Part shown: positions 47,366-58,139 of the stretch, piece after piece
How the letters are laid out: each line of letters opens with the position of its first letter
Numbering within the stretch: the stretch's first letter is position 1
NCBI GenBank assembly: GCA_027924645.1
Contig: BSBN01001752.1
Span: 14,030,001 to 14,094,000, forward strand
DNA length: 64,000 nt
Reading direction: 5' to 3'
From: Cunninghamia lanceolata
Taxonomy: Eukaryota; Streptophyta; Pinopsida; Cupressales; Cupressaceae
Made by a program: the position numbers and the translations under genes
The notes under the pieces: model-generated
What the model was told of the DNA's origin: nothing
The model's input: only the letters and a program-made list of their open reading frames with translations
The model's database searches: none

Positions 47366-47860
47366 TTCTTGTCAATTTCAACTTGTCAACCATCTCCTCT
47401 GAAACAAGATTGTTAGTGCTTCCATTGTCAATAATAATATCACAGCACTTACCTTCACATTTGCACCTTGTGTGGAATAAACTCTTCTTTTGATTTGGTT
47501 CTTTCTCCTCATTCAACAAGGTTCTTCTGACAACTAGGGTTTCTCCCCTTTCAGCATCTTCAGAATGCTTAGACTATGCATCTTCATCTACATGTGCAAC
47601 TCGTGCATTACCTTTAGGTCTTCTGTTTGTCCTTCCTTGATGTTGCGGATACTCATATGCTCGATGCCCTTCTTCTCCACATTGGAAATAGGTTCCTCTA
47701 AAACCTCCTCTTCCAGGGCCTTGCCCAGGTCGGCCTCTTCCTCTTCCTCTTTGCTCACCATTGTTTTGGTCGAGATTCAACCCATACAAAGTTTGTCTCC
47801 AGTTGAGTCTGTCTCCACAACATTCACCTATTATGCCTTGAAGGCCCTAGTGGTACTATG
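47366..47860 (-). pseudogene. Inverted fragment of the chromovirus zinc-knuckle/protease region
   Basis: Read on the - strand it gives NGEQRGRGRGRPGQGPGRGG, the zinc knuckle FQCGEEGHRAYEYP (last Cys lost), VAHVDEDA and then protease IIIDNGSTNNLVSEEMVDKLKL (DSG changed to DNG). It is a close copy of 41795-42190. The match stops at about 47366 toward the left. Some 90 bp of additional gag-like upstream sequence lie to the right, to about 47860. Confidence 0.85.
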
Positions 47861-48097
47861 AAGGTGAGCTTGGTGACTTCACCAAATTAGATGCATCATC
47901 TTGGAAGACAAGTAAACCAATCGATAAATTCACAACAGAGCATGTTCATTATGTTTTTTTTGCAATCTTTATCATATGCCTACTATCATGAAGTTTGCTC
48001 GTGTAGATATTTCTTCCTGTTTCTACACATCTCCAAGACCATATTGTAATTTAATGACTAAATATCTAGATCCTTTCGGTCAAGTCATCAAGGGGGT
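47861..48097. other. Spacer ending in a polypurine tract
   Basis: No domain is seen. The last bases, TCAAGGGGG (48089-48097), look like a copia polypurine tract next to the LTR at 48098. Confidence 0.4.
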
Positions 48098-48314
48098 ATT
48101 AGAATATTAGTTTAATATTATAATAGTGTATGTGTACACTTGTTTGTAATAAGTAGTAGTTTGTTTGTTGTAACTTCTAGCTATTTTTAGACTACCGTCT
48201 ATTTTTAGTAACTACTCTTTATTTTTAGCATATGATCAATAATATAATGTGATGCTCTCAACTTGAGTAAGCACGCCATTTCCTCTCGATCTCATTCTTC
48301 GGTTTGTACTGACA
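48098..48314 (+). mobile_element. Short Ty1/copia-like LTR (about 217 bp)
   Basis: It starts TATTAGAATATTAGTTTAAT (a TG start probably mutated to TA) directly after a purine tract and ends TTTGTACTGACA. The TTAGAATATTA start is typical of short copia LTRs in plants. It abuts hAT3 coding sequence. Confidence 0.55.
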
Positions 48315-50110
48315 TCTAGGAGGTTGGGGTGGAGAATGTTGTCCAAATTATGATGGACAATGCAACAACAGATGTAGCTATAAGAAGACATTCAAAATAG
48401 GCATCCCACCATTTTTTGAAGCCCAGCCCATTGCATGTATTTATTGCTTAAGGACATTGGGAAGATTAGATGGTAGTAGACATGATATTTCCACAGTCCA
48501 TGATATAGAATAGAGCTTTAGATGGGAAGAATAGACGTTAGATGGATTAAACGTGTGTGGTTGAAGATGCTAGACAAATTACCAAATTTATCGACAACCA
48601 TACTTGGGTCTTTAGTTTGATGAGAGAGCATGAATAAGGCAAGGAGTTGTAGGGGTGACACAATTTGCCACCAACTTCCTCACTTTGTAGATTATTGTAG
48701 CCTCAACTCCTCTCAAGTAGATGATTGTGAACAATGCCTAGATGCACTCCATATTAAAAAAAAAAACTGGAGAGAAGGATGCAAAGACAAATTTTAATGA
48801 GGTGTTCATAAAAAATATGGAGGAGATACTTAGGGTAAGTAACAATTACAAACATAAGTTTTAGAGTGAATTATGTATCTGCTATTTTTTGTTTTGTTTT
48901 TAATTTTTCAATAATTTAAAATTTATTTTTCAATTTTTTTAGGTGACAGAGCCTTTGGTCAAGGTTTTGCATTTGTTGGATGGGGATGGCATGTCAATGA
49001 GTTATCTCTATGAAGTCATGGATAGGGCCAAAGAGGCCATTTGCAATTATGGTGGTAACAAAAGAAATATGAAATCATTTCGTGCATGATTGATCGTAGA
49101 TATATGAACCAACTCCACTAGCCAATACATGCCTTGGTGTACTACTTGAATCCAAAATTTTACTTCTTTGATATGTTTAATGTTGATGAGGTCATGTGGG
49201 CCTTCATGCATAGAGAGAGGATGGCAACAAACGAAGACATCAAAGACAATTCCAAATGAGTTGGAGATTTGCAAGGGTGTGGATGGGAGGCTTTTTTTTT
49301 TACCTCAAGCCATTCAAAAGAGAAAAAACCAGCAGCCAGGTAAAAAATATCAGTCCTTTAATTTTTAGCTTAAATACTAGAAACTTGGAAGTTTGAAGTT
49401 TTGAACTTTTACTTAATACTTATATCCTTTTCAAATGTTTTATTTGTAGATTTGTAGTGGGAGATATATGGTGCTGGCACACCAAATCTTCAGAGGCTAG
49501 CTATCTGTGTTTTGTTCCAGTTGTGTAACAGTTTTGGGTGTGAGGCACACCAAGAAGAGAAACAGGTTCACCTAGTACAACCTTCACCTCCGAACCAAAA
49601 AGGTGGAGGGTCCTCCTCATAATGCTATGAACCCAAATGACATCTATTCATTCACTGATTCGACTGCTGAAGAAGCAAAATCAGGTTCACTGATGAAGAG
49701 ATCACTAAATTGGAGAAGTGGTAGGTCCAAAGGGATTGGAGGAAGGCATATTTGAGGAATCATTCGCTCCTCATGATGATTCTAATTTACCTTCTAGCTC
49801 GAGGCTCGAAAGTACCAGTGCTAGGAGGGGGGAAGAAGAGGATATAGATTGTATTTGGCTGTTTTTTTTGACATATGTTAACAATTATTATTTGTAATTT
49901 TATAGTAATACGATGTATTGTTTGGATTTGAAATTTTGAAATTTTGAGTGCTTGAGGGTCATATCACATGAAATCTTTGAATTATGAAAAATTGATAATC
50001 AAAATAAACTTATGTGTTGTAATGCATTAATTTCTGGTTTTTTGTGTAATTATATATTTTTTGGGCTGAGTTTTGTTGAGTCCATGCCTAGTCCAAGTTT
50101 TCCAACTATG
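48315..50110 (+). pseudogene. hAT3 element remnant, 5'-truncated
   Basis: It begins inside the transposase core (EVGVENVVQIMMDN, 48320) and continues through ITKFIDNHTWV (about 48580) and the exon VTEPLVKVLHLLDGDGMSMSYLYEVMDRAKEAI (48943-49060). A hATC-like part (GTPNLQRLAICVLFQLC, 49475-49530) follows, with many stops and frameshifts. The 3' end (about 50050-50110) has GAGTCCATGCCTAGTCCAAG and ends TTTTCCAACTATG, matching the right terminus of hAT1 (TTTTTCAACTATG). The left half is absent, replaced by the copia LTR at 48098. Confidence 0.8.
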
Positions 50111-50992
50111 CGTACGATGATGCCCCCTTGATATAATTTGATCACTTCAACCCCCTCTTCTCAAGTGTGATTTCACTATGAGGCCCAACCCCCTTTATTA
50201 GGGATATTTAAGAAGTGTCCATTAATCCCCATAATGCTGTCCTTCTAGTCGTCTGAGTCAATGTTTGTATTTCCAATGCCAACTTCCATCGGAATCAGAT
50301 GCCTTGTTAGTGTCAAACAACACTACAAATTGGTGCAAAGGGTTTTTTTTTTTAAATGGCCCTTTGGCACATGGTGCCAACAATTTAGAAGGGCAATCTA
50401 CTTGCAATGCACTCCTAGTTGAACTGCCTGTGTTGGGGTTTCAGCTGGCCTTAGCTGATTGATTGAGATTTTCCACAATTCCCCTAATTTCATTTCCCAA
50501 TTCAAGGTTGTCATTGACATTGAAGGAACTCATTTGGACCCTAAAGAGATGGAGCAAAAAACAACAATATCAATAAAAAACAACACTCTTTTACACGTCT
50601 CAGCTCATTAAGTTATTAGAAAAGAAACCAGCAGCTCTTGTATAACAATGCAGAAAAAATAAAAAAAACAGCAGCCATTACTTTCTTTAAAGTGTAAAAG
50701 ATTGAATTTAGAACATAGAAGCTTTAAATAAGTTCAGGGAAAAAAAAGGTTTTAAGATATATCGTAGAGAGAGTAAAAATTAATGGCAGCATATTCATTG
50801 TTCAATCATGAAACAAAAAATAAAAACAAAAATAATAAATTCAAGATAAAAATACAAGTTAAACACAATGTGATTGAACTGGGTTCAATCACAATGTGTT
50901 ATTCATTTGACTTATAGTTATTGTTTACAAGTATTTGAGCAACCTAAAGTAATCAAAACAAGAATGAACATAGGAAAAAGATAAAGAAAAAA
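50111..50992. other. No gene seen
   Basis: AT-rich non-coding sequence. The 65-codon frame at 50265 has no domain and includes a homopolymer. It may lie within the upstream intron of MED21. Confidence 0.4.
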
Positions 50993-51300
50993 CTTGTTAC
51001 AAACTTACAAATAAAAAATGACAGAAATTTTGAAAAATAGATGGACTGTGTCATTCACATACCTTCTTCCTCTCTTTTCAGGCTTCCTTCTGGCTTGCAA
51101 AAGTAAATTGCAACAATTCAAAAAACAAGAATGCAAAAAAAAAAAAAAACTTTTTACAAACTTACAAATAAAAAATGACAGAAAATTTGAAAAATAGATG
51201 GATTGTGTCATTCACATACCTTCTTCCATCTTCCTCTCTTTTCAATTTTCCTTCTTGTTTGCAAAAGTAAATTGCAACAATGCAAATGACAAATGGTGAA
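50993..51300. repeat. About 150-bp tandem duplication
   Basis: TTACAAACTTACAAATAAAA...GTGTCATTCACATACCTTCTTCC...GCAAAAGTAAATTGCAACAA occurs at about 50997 and again at about 51156, with small differences and an A-run between. Confidence 0.88.
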
Positions 51301-52449
51301 AATTGAAAAATGAATGTGGGCTAGGGTTTGTGGGAGTGAAATAACATTTTGAATAAATTTTTTTCATGTGCCCCCACCACCTGCACCATAAAGGATTGTT
51401 TTTTTCTTTGGTTTTGAGTTTTTATTTATTTAGTTTTTGCATGCTTAAATTGATGTCTGCGCTGGACTTCCTTGAGACGTCTAAGGGACATTGGGGACGA
51501 CAGACTTTCCACACTGGGAGGGGATGTTCTGACCCTATCACCCATCCCCTAAACATCCCCCATCCCCAAAATGCTGCAAAAATATTGGGGCCACGTCCCT
51601 GGAGTACACCGGTTTTTATACAGTTTTCATAAGATAAGTTCTGCCATAAATATTTGAAACTTTGACAATGGGTGCCAAACCATGAAAACACTGACTGCCC
51701 TATAACTACATGCTTTAATAGACTCCCAGGCCCCCCACAGTGAAAAAAAGATATTGGAATCTGCAGGCTTAATTGAAAATGAACAAAACAAAACAATCAA
51801 TAGAGTGAAGCCTCTTCCAATCAGGTTTACCTTTCGGCACACCATTTACTATGTTTTGTCTGACAATCCATTTCCATGGTTCATTATGCTTAAACAATCC
51901 TAGAATCCTAATATAGTCCCCTGAAGTTTGAGGAACATGCATTTGCAATATATTCAAGCGTTTGCTGGCAATGAGAAAGGCTTATTAGCAATGTGAAACC
52001 TGTTTTGAATTGCAAAAAGTATATACGCAAGTATTAGATTTCACAACTAGGATCAAAAGTCTCGTGAATCTTCTTAGCTTGCAGGTGGCAGTAAATCATG
52101 TGTGCTAATGAATTTTTACTAAATGTTGGCAAAGGATTTCAATCCTCTTCATTATTCTAGCTTTCTCTGCTTAGTTAAGTGCCTAAAAGAATAGCTTTCC
52201 TTTTAAGTGTTTTTTCAGATATGTTGGTTAAGATCTGTTGAATGCTTTCTGTTCCGTTTCTTGGAACAAAAGGTTAGTGGAAGAAAAAATTGAATCTTAG
52301 AACCCCTATACATTTTCATTTTCATTTCAATTATGCCTTCCTTCTGTAATTTTGTGTTTTGTTCTCAAGATGATAAATTGTTCTTTTCGTAAGAATCCAT
52401 TTTTTTAGTGATATTTACCTTGCTAATACTTTGGTATACTGTCAATTAG
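51301..52449. other. Probable MED21 intron sequence, no exon found
   Basis: A G/C-richer patch at 51465-51610 (GGGACATTGGGGACG, CATCCCCCATCCCC) may be an old transposon relic. I looked for the upstream MED21 exon on this strand and did not find it. Confidence 0.4.
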
Positions 52450-54424
52450 TTTGATGCTTTAGTAGGGGCACTGCCTTTATCAGAGGGAGGAGAGGAAGCA
52501 CAACTTGTACAGATTGAACAACTTCAGGTTAGCATTGCCAATCAATTCTTTTATTTGAAATCAATAAATAACTTGTGGTGTAGTGTCTGCACTAGATTAA
52601 ACCAGGGTTGGACCATTGGAGAATAAATTTAATTTTTTCTGGCTACTACCTTTTGGTGCTGTCTTTGTTACATGGCCACATTTGCAAACTTGAATTCAAT
52701 TCATATCCAATAATGAACATTATTGTTACTTGCACTGAAACTTAACAATCAACTGTTCGAATTTGTTCTTAATCGAAGTTATAGAAATTTAATAATCAAC
52801 TGTTTGATTTTGTTCAAATATTAATCCGCATTACTGTTTCCTCAAGAATACATGGGCACATTTGCAAACTTGAATTCAATTCATATCCAATAATGAACAT
52901 TATTGTTACTTGCGCTGAAACTTAACAATCAACTGTTCGAATGTCTGCTCTAGATTAAACCAGGGTTGGACCATTGGAGAATAAATTTAATTTTTTTTGG
53001 CTACTACCTTTTGGTGCTGTCTTTGTTACATGGGCACATTTGCAAACTTGAATTCAATTCATATCCAATAATGAACATTATTGTTACTTGCGCTGAAACT
53101 TAACAATCAACTGTTCGAATTTGTTCTTAATTGAAGTTATAGAAATTTAATAATCAACTGTCTGATTTTGTTCAAATATTAATCTTCGTTACTGTTTCCT
53201 CAAGAAAATACCATTTTATTCTAGTTTTCATTAGATCTCTAAGAACTTGTAGGAACAAGTTCGAGTTTAGTAGTTTACTGCATAAAGAATTATCTAGATG
53301 TCACTACAAGTTTGTTAATATAAAAGTCTCTGCCATCTTTTTTTCCCAAAGAAAAAAATCATGATTTCTGTTCAGAGTCAGAACTGAAATTACATTTGAC
53401 AGGTGCATAAAACACAATGAACTAGATAGATAAAATACCCAGCTACCAAAAAGTGTCAACAACCTAATATCAACAGAAAAACTCCCAAAAGGATATCAAA
53501 TCGAAGGGTTATAAACACCCTTACAATAAAACTATATATAAAAAGAGAAGGGCTTATAATAAGAAACAGCATTTTGAACTGCCCCCCGTTACCAAAAAGA
53601 ACAGGACAAAAAAACAGACAAACTATAAAGACAGATCCTCATCATGTTTGATGAACAGATTGGGTAGAAACGGAAAGGTCTCTGCCATCTGGATTCTGTA
53701 TCTATATGGTCTGAGTTTTGAGTCTTGTAGTTAAACTGTTATTGGCCGCTTTTTGTATGCGATGAATTCTGCTATTTTGGCAAGGGGCTAAAGAATGCCG
53801 TTCCAGTTTGGATTGTGAGATAAATCACTTTATAATAGTCTTCTTTGCTGATAAAATTATCTTTATTTCTGTGATAATCTATCCATTGAGTTGCTAAATC
53901 TGCATTCCTTTTTCCTCAATATATATATATATATATATATATATTCTGTGATAACCTGTCAATTTGTTTGCTTAATCTACATTGTGTTTTCCTCAAGGAA
54001 ATACCATTTTGTCTTTTTCATCAAAATTTTTGCAGAAACATGTTCCAAGTTTACTGCTAAAAGCGTTATTAAGATGTCACTATACATTTGTATTGTGTTT
54101 GTGTGTGTATGTGTATCATAGATATATTTTAATATTATCTATTTTCCTTTCCAGGCAGAAAATGAAGAAGTGGGCAAGGAGCTCCAAAAGGAAATAGAGG
54201 ATGCAGGTGAGAATCTTTCTTATTTTCATATTGAAAGTTTCCTGCTTTGCTTTGCTTTTATCTTTTATATAATTCTCAACACAGACCCAGTAGATTGAAG
54301 TTTCAATTCTATACCCTAAAATGAAAATTGTTGTAATTACCTTCCAGAGTTGGAATTCAAGCAAATACAGGAACTTTTTAATATGACAGCAGACAATTGC
54401 TTTAATCTGAAGTCACCTCACTAA
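52450..54424 (+). CDS. MED21: Mediator complex subunit 21, C-terminal exons (N-terminus not found)
   Basis: Three exons with proper GT/AG borders encode the C-terminal half of MED21, a small coiled-coil subunit of the Mediator middle module, which pairs with MED7 and links RNA polymerase II with transcription factors in the nucleus. Exon A is 52450-52527 (FDALVGALPLSEGGEEAQLV...QLQ), exon B 54155-54206 (AENEEVGKELQKEIEDA) and exon C 54348-54424 (ELEFKQIQELFNMTADNCFN..., stop TAA 54422-54424). The FDAL(V)xALPLSEGGEEAQL, ENxxVGxELQK and IQELF...ADNC patterns are the conserved plant MED21 C-terminus. The 69 residues are about half of the usual 140. Phases agree: 0 between A and B, and a split Glu codon between B and C. 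No stop interrupts the frame, so the gene is probably functional. The earlier exons, coding for the N-terminal DIISQLQ region, are not visible. Confidence 0.9.
52584..53208. repeat. Mosaic duplication X-Y-Z-Y-X-Y-Z in the MED21 intron
   Basis: Three segments of about 90 bp recur: X (52584-52671, 52943-53029), Y (52672-52761, 52851-52942, 53030-53121) and Z (52762-52850, 53122-53208). Copies differ at very few positions. The period of the Y starts is 179 bp. It lies wholly in the intron between exons A and B. Confidence 0.88.
53339..53677 (-). mobile_element. 339-bp retroposon insertion in the MED21 intron, 13-bp TSD
   Basis: The insert is bounded by GTCTCTGCCATCT on both sides (53326-53338 and 53678-53690, identical). 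It starts with a run of seven T on the + strand, consistent with a short poly(A) tail on the - strand. A long, exact duplication plus an A-tail indicates target-primed (LINE-mediated) insertion. No coding frame and no clear tRNA-type A/B boxes are seen, so it is a truncated LINE or an unclassified SINE. Confidence 0.78.
53919..53945. repeat. (AT)n microsatellite
   Basis: Uninterrupted AT dinucleotides in the MED21 intron. Confidence 0.95.
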
Positions 54425-54769
54425 CCAATCTGACAGAAGTGGATTATTCCAAAATCGTTGAAGAGTATCAAGACTGGCATATTACTGTTGTTAGTTGAGT
54501 TTCAATATCCAATGAAATGATTCTGTAACTGAAAGGAATGACTGGCCAAGGCTCTTTGATCTATATTTGTATCATTTTCTCCTTTTGGAAAGGAGGAATG
54601 ACTGGTCGTCTAGGAGTATCTGTTGCAATGCTCTATGTGTCTAGATTATTGCAGAAAATTTTGATGCCAGATGATGTACATATATTTTTATTTTTTTATT
54701 GTTTAGTTTCATTGATCCATAATTAGTGTGGATATGGAAAAACAGTCCTTAATTACTCGGTTTTAGTGT
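54425..54769 (+). other. Probable MED21 3' UTR and downstream flank
   Basis: This follows the MED21 stop. The 62-codon frame at 54538 is not conserved-looking. No canonical AATAAA is evident; the 3' end of the transcript cannot be set. Confidence 0.35.
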
Positions 54770-55400
54770 TGTAAAGTGCAATAATATGAAAGAAACTATG
54801 CATATATCAATTAGAGAGCAAATGACTTAAGAAAAAGAGAGACAACAGTAATTTGACTTGGAGAAATTCAAAATGGGGAAAAACCTTAGAAGAGTGAGGT
54901 GTTGTTTCTCTGGCCCCTATCTCATGAGCTACTACAATGGTTTACTGCCTTCTAGAAGCCTTCAGGGACTTGTCTTGCACAATCCATAATGCCCAAACAC
55001 CACACAAACCCTGGAACTGCTCTTACACTTCTCTAATTACACTTCAACTCCTTTAAGACTCATGGGCTGAAGCCACATGAACTCAATGAGTCAATTCAAC
55101 TGATATGCTAAGAAAATACTTGAGTTGTTACAATGACTTCTTTTGGACCTATTTATGAACAAGAGTAGCATGGAAACATTGACAGGAAGCCCAAAGGTCT
55201 TCAGTAATCGAAATGCAATGTTTTGGAATGTTTTAGCTTCTTAGATTCTTGCAAGTTTGTCTTTTTGTCTATTCTGTGACAAGAATCCAGCTGCCACAAT
55301 GAACTTCATAATCAGATTTCAACTGGGTTGAACTCATCGTTGATGACTGTTTTAGTACATCAGTATTCCCAGTGTTTGGATTACTCAGAACACCTTTTTT
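54770..55400 (-). mobile_element. Ty1/copia-like LTR remnant, edges uncertain
   Basis: On the - strand the region includes TAAGGTTTTTCCCCATTTTG and GAATTTCTCCAAGTCAAATT (about 54900-54850), close to the phrase found in the last part of many plant copia LTRs. A TATA-like site lies near 55150 (TTCATAAATAGG). No target duplication was found. Confidence 0.4.
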
Positions 55401-57566
55401 CTCATTCTACTCTTATCATTTGTTTCTGCAACTTTGTTTTACATGATTTTCTTGCAAAATGGGTCATTAAGAGTGTTTAATGAGAGGAATAAGTCTTCAT
55501 GAGATCACTAAGTGACAAAATCGGCTGATTTCACTAACTTAACTTATCCAATTTGGAATCACACCTTCCTAATTAGAAGGATTTTGGTTCACCAAAAGTT
55601 TAGAGACTATATGAGAAAGACAAGCTCTCCACCTTCTTTCTTGGATGTCACTTGGCTTTTAGTTTTCTTAACTTTGCCTCCTCAAGCCAACCACCCATGT
55701 TCCCTGAAATTGACGCGACAACCCTTCTATTTGCTTTTGATTCTGGTTAGTAATGAACTAGAAAAAGTTTACCCCCAGCACTTTTCTCAACTTGTAAAAG
55801 AAGGGAAAAAATCTTACCACTAGCATAATTCCACTTTTCTTTTAAGTATTTTCCAACTAGATTCATTGACTTGCCTTCATAAGCATTGATGATGCAGCTC
55901 TTACCATTTCCCATTGACCTGTATATGTCCCGCCTTTTATAATGGATATTGGATGCCATTTTGTGCACTATTTATTGGGAAAATATTCTTCTTGTGTCTG
56001 TCATTTGCACAGTTAAAGAACCTCTGCCACCTTTCTAAGGATAATGTGCTAGGTAAGTTTTCTAGTTTGGTGGCAATATGAATGTAATCCACAACATCGG
56101 CATATTAATTGCAAAGAGACAACCTCATCCGAGGCATGCAATGGGTCACTTGGAACCTATATAGAGTGATAACGATAAAATATTGAGGTAATTCGCAACA
56201 CAATGCAAGATCATAAATAACACAACAAAAACAAAAAAACACCAATAGACTCTGAGTTTTCTATTATACGCAGAATGCCAAATACTGTATTAGAGATTGG
56301 GTCTCATACATCACACATACTACATGCCTCACACAATTTATATATCAAGGTATCCAACCTAGGGGCCAGTCATTCGTAGAACCTCTCGATCGATGTCCGA
56401 AACATCCTCCGGGAAACAACCGAACTACTGAATTATCCATGCTCCAACGCCAACCAGTGCTAATCCTTTTTGCCTATTTCTTCCAACCTCCTCTTTTTTT
56501 TGAACTTCACCTTACAAGCATGGGCATCCAACACATCATCATTATAGCATCCAACTCATTTACCCACATGCAACATGTGGATTTATTAAGTCATGGACAT
56601 GTCATAAATCCAATCACATGCCATCATAGTTATAATATAGCATGACGCAGATGTCTCAAAAGAGGCCAAAATAGTGCTAGCATATTAAAAATTAGATAAT
56701 TTTAATTTCAATTTTGATTTCCACACAAAAAGCTATATTTATAATATAGCATTGTGACACAATAAGCAGATCTAATGGATTTAAACCCACGAGAACCTTG
56801 TAAATCATAGATTCAAAATATCTTGTTCTGAAATTGTGCAAGGAAGTCAAGCTCCCATAACCTTTTTTGAAGCTTTCAAAATTTGATTATATCTATGCAT
56901 CGAAAAAATATTGATGCCATACATAACTTATAATCTATTGTATTTTTTATGTTTAATTATTAAACATGCTTATTCTTTTATTGATAGAAATGGCACATAA
57001 GGGTGGCTATGGGTTTTGCACTTTTGTCTCCTTTATGCATTCATTCATGAAATACTTTTTAATATCATAGACAAAGTTTCTTTAAAGCTACCTTTCAAAT
57101 CGACTAAGGTGGTTACCAGCTCATCGGGGTGTCCCCACATGTTTAGTTGAGATTGGGCTAATGGACTTTCAAGCTTTTAGTTTACATAATGACATTTGTA
57201 GTTAAGATTTCTGTAGAAACTAAAGTTCTAATGCACTTTAGTATTTAGTAACAATGTCTTGCTTGTACATACAAAGAGAGTTAGATTAAATATAAATATT
57301 TAGATTAGGAATAAAATTTCCTAGTATAATGGTTAAGAACATCCCTTATATTGTTAAGAAGATCACATGACACAATCCTTCACAAGCTTGCTAATCCAAT
57401 GTTAAATTGTTATTGATGAAAATATAACTCATCAGTCATGCCATAGTTTGTGGGCTATCTTTGATTTGTAATAGTGACAATAGTTTCAGTTGCATATGTT
57501 TTTATGATTGTTTTAAGCACTCGATTTGTTGACTAATACTATTATTATTGACACACACACACAGAC
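55401..57566. other. No gene seen
   Basis: AT-rich non-coding sequence. Short open frames (55512-55823, 56439-56645) have no domain signatures. The part at 56160-56430 has the look of an old LTR, but neither edge can be placed. Confidence 0.4.
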
Positions 57567-57696
57567 ACATATATGGTAAAAATGGGTTTTTGGAAGGGCC
57601 CAAACCCTTTTAGAACAAGCATAGTTCATCAAGACAAGTTCACATAAAACGAAGAAGAAACTACCAGTAGGGACCAACAAAGGAGTCTTGCTGAAA

Positions 57697-57758
<62 letters not shown>

Positions 57759-57850
57759 CAAGCATAAATTCATCAAGACAAGTTCACATAAAAACAAAGA
57801 AGAAACTACAAGCAGGGACCAACAAAAGAGTCTTGCTAAAACCATATATA
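57567..57850 (-). repeat. Two LINE-end repeat copies separated by (TA)n
   Basis: Copies of the AACAAG..AT...TCATCAAGACAAGTTCACATAAAA...GAAGAAACTAC..GGACCAACAAA unit lie at 57567-57698 and 57757-57843, with a (TA)n run of about 58 bases (57699-57756) between. They are diverged relatives of the three tight copies at 59393-59940. Confidence 0.8.
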
Positions 57851-58139
57851 TATAGATGTGGTTTTGATCAATTCAAAACAGCTAGGGCTGCACCTTTATA
57901 TTAACTAAAAAGTATCAACATTACATTGCAACAGGGGATAATAAACTCACCCTGGTCAAAACAGAGATCCCAACTTCCTCCCAAAAAACTATCAGGCAAC
58001 CCTAAACAAAATGTTGCCAAAACCAACTAAACCCTTCACATACTACCTGCTTGCATACAAATATATTTATGAACATGGACACAAGGCTGAGCCCTGGATA
58101 AAAACCCCACCACCCACCTACAGAAAGCACTAAACACAC

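Larger units (their letters stand above)
53195..54090. repeat. Diverged second-level duplication in the MED21 intron
   Basis: The stretch from CCTCAAGAAAATACCATTTT (53200) to AGATGTCACTACAAGTTTGT (about 53315) recurs in diverged form at about 53992-54090 (CCTCAAGGAAATACCATTTT ... AAGATGTCACTATACATTTG). Confidence 0.6.

Noticed and set aside
51422..51957. Overlapping - strand ORFs resembling a LINE or coding gene
   Set aside because: No RT, zf-RVT or other motif could be identified, and the strand opposes MED21; probably chance frames or an unrecognisable relic.
55512..55823. 103-codon + strand ORF downstream of MED21
   Set aside because: No domain, no codon bias or neighbours to support it, and it lies next to a copia LTR remnant.
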